A stretch of 24,196 bases of DNA from a virus. Below are positions 22,669-24,196 of the stretch, piece after piece; position 1 is the stretch's first letter; every line of letters starts with the position of its first letter. The notes below the pieces were generated by a model. It did not search any database. It was not told the origin of the DNA and was given only the letters and a program-made list of their open reading frames with translations. A program made the position numbers and the translations under genes. The stretch lies in IMG/VR virus record IMGVR_UViG_3300008218_000051, positions 1 through 24,196 of that record. One strand, given 5' to 3'.

Positions 22669-22696
22669 ACAATATGTTGGGGTTGGTAAAGGTCAA
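22669..22696 (-). promoter_or_regulatory. Possible promoter before the 147-aa gene
   Basis: In the 107-bp spacer 22633-22739 the minus strand shows TTGACC (22691-22696), a 16-base spacer and TATTGT (22669-22674). The -35 is 5/6 to consensus and the -10 4/6. The same spacer contains AACCCC twice. Weak but reasonable candidate. Confidence 0.35.
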
Positions 22697-22739
22697 GATA
22701 CTAGGGGTTGATATATAACTCAATTAGCTGGGTTTGACT

Positions 22740-22988
22740 TCAGCTATCTTCTGTTGCCAGGTCTATAATCGCCTTCTTAGTATCCTGATCAATTTCTATA
22801 TCATTGGGAGTAATGTCAGATTTGATGTTTTTGTGGGACCATTTATCATCTGGCCCTTTAACAGCTACGTTTAATTCTCCTGATCCTGTTCGGCATATGG
22901 AAATGTCTGAAAAACCAAGGCACTTAGCCGTTTCTTTGTAGTAGGTTTTAGGCAGGTAATGAACAGCAGTTTTGTTTGTCAGTATCAT
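22740..22988 (-). CDS. 82-aa protein, function unknown
   Basis: Unrecognised protein with an N-terminal helix (KTYYKETAKCLGF), a beta pair (SISICRTGSGELNVAVKGPD as one hairpin) and an acidic, helical C-terminus (DQDTKKAIIDLATEDS). No signal, membrane or catalytic motif. Its ATG overlaps the stop of the small basic gene before it (ATGA), with AAGGGC upstream. Belongs to the early part of the packaging operon. Confidence 0.62.
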   Translation of the reverse strand: MILTNKTAVHYLPKTYYKETAKCLGFSDISICRTGSGELNVAVKGPDDKWSHKNIKSDITPNDIEIDQDTKKAIIDLATEDS

Positions 22989-23122
22989 TTCTTGCCCTTC
23001 TGTTTACGTTCAATAGTGGCTACAAAGGCTTCAGGCTTACGAATGCTGGGCCTGGTACGTTTGAGGTGCTTGACTAGCTCCTTAAACTTATCAAACTTTT
23101 TGCCGTTGAACTTGATGGGCAT
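22985..23122 (-). CDS. 45-aa basic protein
   Basis: A 45-codon frame starts at ATG 23120-23122 and stops at TGA 22985-22987, the stop overlapping the start of the 82-aa gene. The product is very basic: MPIKFNGKKFDKFKELVKHL, then KRTRPSIRKPEAF, then ERKQKGKK at the end. It looks like a small helical nucleic acid-binding or scaffold-binding peptide. It overlaps the upstream 65-aa gene by 32 bases, which is more than usual here and a reason for some doubt. No named family is recognised. Confidence 0.5.
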   Translation of the reverse strand: MPIKFNGKKFDKFKELVKHLKRTRPSIRKPEAFVATIERKQKGKK

Positions 23123-23288
23123 GGATATAGGCTAACAGTGCTTTATGTCTTTCTTTTTGAGTTTCTTGTTCATTAATTGTTTGGACAGTTCCTTGAATTT
23201 GTCTAGCTTTGCCTGACCTTTTTGGAGGCGCAATGCCATGATATTTGTGCTCCAATAGTTGCCTGATTACTGCCAGCCCATCAACCAT
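23091..23288 (-). CDS. 65-aa basic helical protein after terminase small subunit
   Basis: Unrecognised protein of 65 residues with a helix (LAVIRQLLEHKYH), a basic linker (PPKRSGKARQIQG) and a long charged helix (EQETQKERHKALLAYIHAHQVQRQKV in two parts). The ATG lies inside the last codons of the terminase small subunit (8-base overlap), so translation is coupled. A nucleic-acid-binding accessory of packaging is plausible given charge and position, but unproven. Confidence 0.58.
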   Translation of the reverse strand: MVDGLAVIRQLLEHKYHGIAPPKRSGKARQIQGTVQTINEQETQKERHKALLAYIHAHQVQRQKV

Positions 23289-23736
23289 TTTTAGTCTGGG
23301 CTTCTTCCTCTATCTGAGACTCAATCAACCTGACTTCACGGGCAGGTATGAAGATCTCCTCCATGCCTTCCGGGATCATGCTCATAACCCTGTTGAGGTT
23401 CACGTTGATATTGACCTCATCCATGCCAAACTCACCCATCTTGGCGTTGATGTCAAGACCGAGCCTGCCTGCTTGTTGGACATTGCTCTGGTCATTGACA
23501 GCTCTAGACATGGCCTGATAGGAATCCTTGACCAGTTTCTCTTTGTGATTTGCTGTAACCTTCATGGACTCTGCTGATTGAATAGTTCTGGCCTGGAATA
23601 GTTTTTCAGCCCTTAGAACTGTTGGGGGTGACAGGTCATATTTTTGACCTATCTGCCTGCCAGTCATGCCCCCCTCATGCCTGTCCTTAGCAATAGCAGC
23701 AACTATTTCGTCTGTTAGTTTATTTTTTCTAGCCAT
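23281..23736 (-). CDS. Putative terminase small subunit
   Basis: 151-aa protein with an N-terminal helix-turn-helix (about residues 20-45: GGMTGRQIGQKYDLSPPTVL), then a helical, charged middle (KEKLVKDSYQAMSRAV), then a shorter C-terminal part with strands (VNINVNLNRVM) and an acidic tail (QIEEEAQTKNG). This is the layout of small terminase subunits: DNA-recognising HTH, oligomerisation helices and a C-terminal contact to the large subunit. It is the first minus-strand gene of the packaging module, about 3.7 kb before TerL with small genes between, so the pair is not adjacent. The ATG at 23734-23736 lies only about 3-4 bases past the predicted transcript start, so the message may be nearly leaderless. 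A general HTH regulator is an alternative. Confidence 0.68.
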   Translation of the reverse strand: MARKNKLTDEIVAAIAKDRHEGGMTGRQIGQKYDLSPPTVLRAEKLFQARTIQSAESMKVTANHKEKLVKDSYQAMSRAVNDQSNVQQAGRLGLDINAKMGEFGMDEVNINVNLNRVMSMIPEGMEEIFIPAREVRLIESQIEEEAQTKNG

Positions 23737-23745
23737 CTATGTTGT

Positions 23746-23754
23746 ACTATACCA
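23746..23754 (-). promoter_or_regulatory. Extended -10 promoter candidate before terminase small subunit
   Basis: TGGTATAGT on the minus strand, identical to the box before the 494-aa gene, preceded by CCCCCAT in both places. No good -35. Transcription would start about 3-4 bases before the ATG at 23736. Confidence 0.45.
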
Positions 23755-23759
23755 TCAAG

Positions 23760-23906
23760 ATGGGGGCTAGCCCAGTGGAACATAAACATAGATGTCCAAT
23801 GTGTGGCAGGTCTTGGAAATGTTGCGGGTTGTTTTGCAATAGTGTGCATCTACTACAGTGCTCCAAATGTTTTACTGATGATGATGGCTTTCCTATTGAT
23901 TCGTAA
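23760..23906 (+). CDS. Possible 48-aa Cys-rich zinc-binding protein on the plus strand
   Basis: The only plausible plus-strand gene. From ATG 23760 to TAA 23904-23906 the frame encodes 48 residues with seven Cys: CPMCG near the start, then CC and C in the middle, and CSKCF before an acidic DDDGFPIDS end. Two CxxC knuckles are typical of a zinc ribbon. An in-frame ATG at 23739 would add seven residues but would overlap the divergent promoter region. Neither start has a Shine-Dalgarno. Divergent orientation from the terminase small subunit would make this a boundary between transcription units. The Cys spacing is too regular to dismiss, but the lack of a ribosome site keeps confidence low. Confidence 0.42.
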   Translation: MGASPVEHKHRCPMCGRSWKCCGLFCNSVHLLQCSKCFTDDDGFPIDS

Positions 23907-23911
23907 TTGCG

Positions 23912-23961
23912 TTGGGAATTTTATTAAAAATTATCCTTGGAAATTTTGTTAAAAATTATCC
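23912..23961. repeat. 2 x 25-bp AT-rich tandem repeat with internal symmetry
   Basis: Two adjacent 25-bp units (23912-23936 and 23937-23961) differ at two positions only. Each has the form TTGGRAATTTTRTTAAAAATTATCC, and its core AATTTT..AAAATT is an inverted repeat. Paired symmetric AT-rich sites look like binding sites for a dimeric or multimeric protein, such as a repressor or the terminase small subunit. Confidence 0.7.
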
Positions 23962-23978
23962 CTGCAGCTAGCCTACGC

Positions 23979-24012
23979 TACCCCACCTCCCCCCTCGGGT
24001 GCTCTGGGGGTA
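23979..24012. repeat. GC-rich inverted repeat
   Basis: TACCCC (23979-23984) and GGGGTA (24007-24012) are perfect 6-bp arms; an alternative pairing of CCCCC (23990-23994) with GGGGG (24006-24010) is also possible. No T-run follows on either strand. Confidence 0.45.
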
Positions 24013-24120
24013 TGGTTAACAATGGGTCCCCTCTAGCCCTAAGTTATTGATACCAAACGACTTAGAAGGGTGGGTATAGTCTGATCCTAGACGTTGGCTA
24101 GTTGGTGTGCATGAGGTAAG

Positions 24121-24134
24121 GCCCCAGTGGGGGC
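24121..24134. repeat. GCCCC-AGTG-GGGGC hairpin
   Basis: Perfect 5-bp GC stem with a 4-nt loop, followed at 24137-24147 by a smaller inverted repeat TGAG-CTG-CTCA. Meaning unknown. I looked for a tRNA here and found no T-arm. Confidence 0.4.
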
Positions 24135-24196
24135 TGTGAGCTGCTCAGCTGGCAAGGGTGGACCTAGACCTTGATTAGACAACAAACGGCAAGTGA

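Larger units (their letters stand above)
23907..24196. other. 290-bp gene-free end region
   Basis: No credible gene on either strand. It contains a 25-bp tandem repeat, a GC-rich inverted repeat and a short GC hairpin, listed separately. Its position upstream of the terminase small subunit suits a packaging recognition site or a control region between modules. Confidence 0.5.

Noticed and set aside
23912-23961. CRISPR array
   Set aside because: Only two directly adjacent units with no spacers; a plain tandem repeat.
24066-24080. Plus-strand TATAGT at 24074 as a promoter
   Set aside because: No -35 and no plus-strand gene follows in the window.
24121-24196. Possible tRNA at the right edge, because of a GCTCAGCTGG stretch
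   Set aside because: No acceptor pairing, anticodon loop or T-arm can be built within the window.

Overview
The window is a virion-morphogenesis segment of a tailed double-stranded DNA phage, most likely a short-tailed (podovirus-type) phage. Nearly every gene lies on the minus strand, so it reads from right (24 kb) to left (1 bp). The anchors are a terminase small subunit (HTH), a terminase large subunit (ATPase plus RNase H-like nuclease motifs), a large portal, a scaffold-like protein, an N4-gp56-type major capsid protein, a head-tail adaptor, a tail nozzle/hub-like protein and two fibre-like proteins. No tape-measure, sheath or baseplate gene is seen. No replication genes are present, so this is part of a larger genome. 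A probable lipoprotein and an M15-type peptidase suggest a Gram-negative host; nothing identifies it more closely.

Layout in transcription order. (1) 24196-23737: about 290 bp without a convincing gene, holding a 2 x 25-bp AT-rich tandem repeat and GC-rich inverted repeats, plus a possible Cys-rich ORF on the plus strand. (2) 23736-19568: terminase small subunit, small genes, a structural-looking beta-rich protein, a 32-aa membrane peptide, a 468-aa fibre-like protein, more small genes and an M15 peptidase. (3) 19564-14564: terminase large subunit, portal, a small gene and the scaffold, closed by an intrinsic terminator. (4) 14443-10169: a good promoter, a 5' stem-loop and long leader, then capsid protein, two small beta-rich proteins, a helical protein, a Zn-ribbon protein, a holin-like protein and the adaptor. 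(5) 10149-6790: nozzle-like protein, lipoprotein, calcineurin-like phosphoesterase, a 58-aa ribbon-helix-helix protein and an 85-aa protein. (6) 6783-4: CxxC protein, a fibre with a YadA-like head and a glycine-rich tip, a 187-aa protein, then, behind a promoter-like extended -10, three large Gln/Ala-rich proteins that may be ejected internal proteins, and a 37-aa membrane peptide.

Genes are tightly coupled (ATGA, TAATG, TTGA and TAGTG overlaps), and some start at TTG or GTG with a strong Shine-Dalgarno. Short reading frames that simple length cut-offs miss are reported at 4-117, 7047-7223, 22091-22189, 22985-23122 and 23760-23906. The regulatory layer that can be read consists of three TGGTATA(G/A)(T/C) extended -10 boxes (before the terminase small subunit, the capsid gene and the 494-aa gene), a GGGGGTTA box repeated in intergenic gaps, and one terminator.
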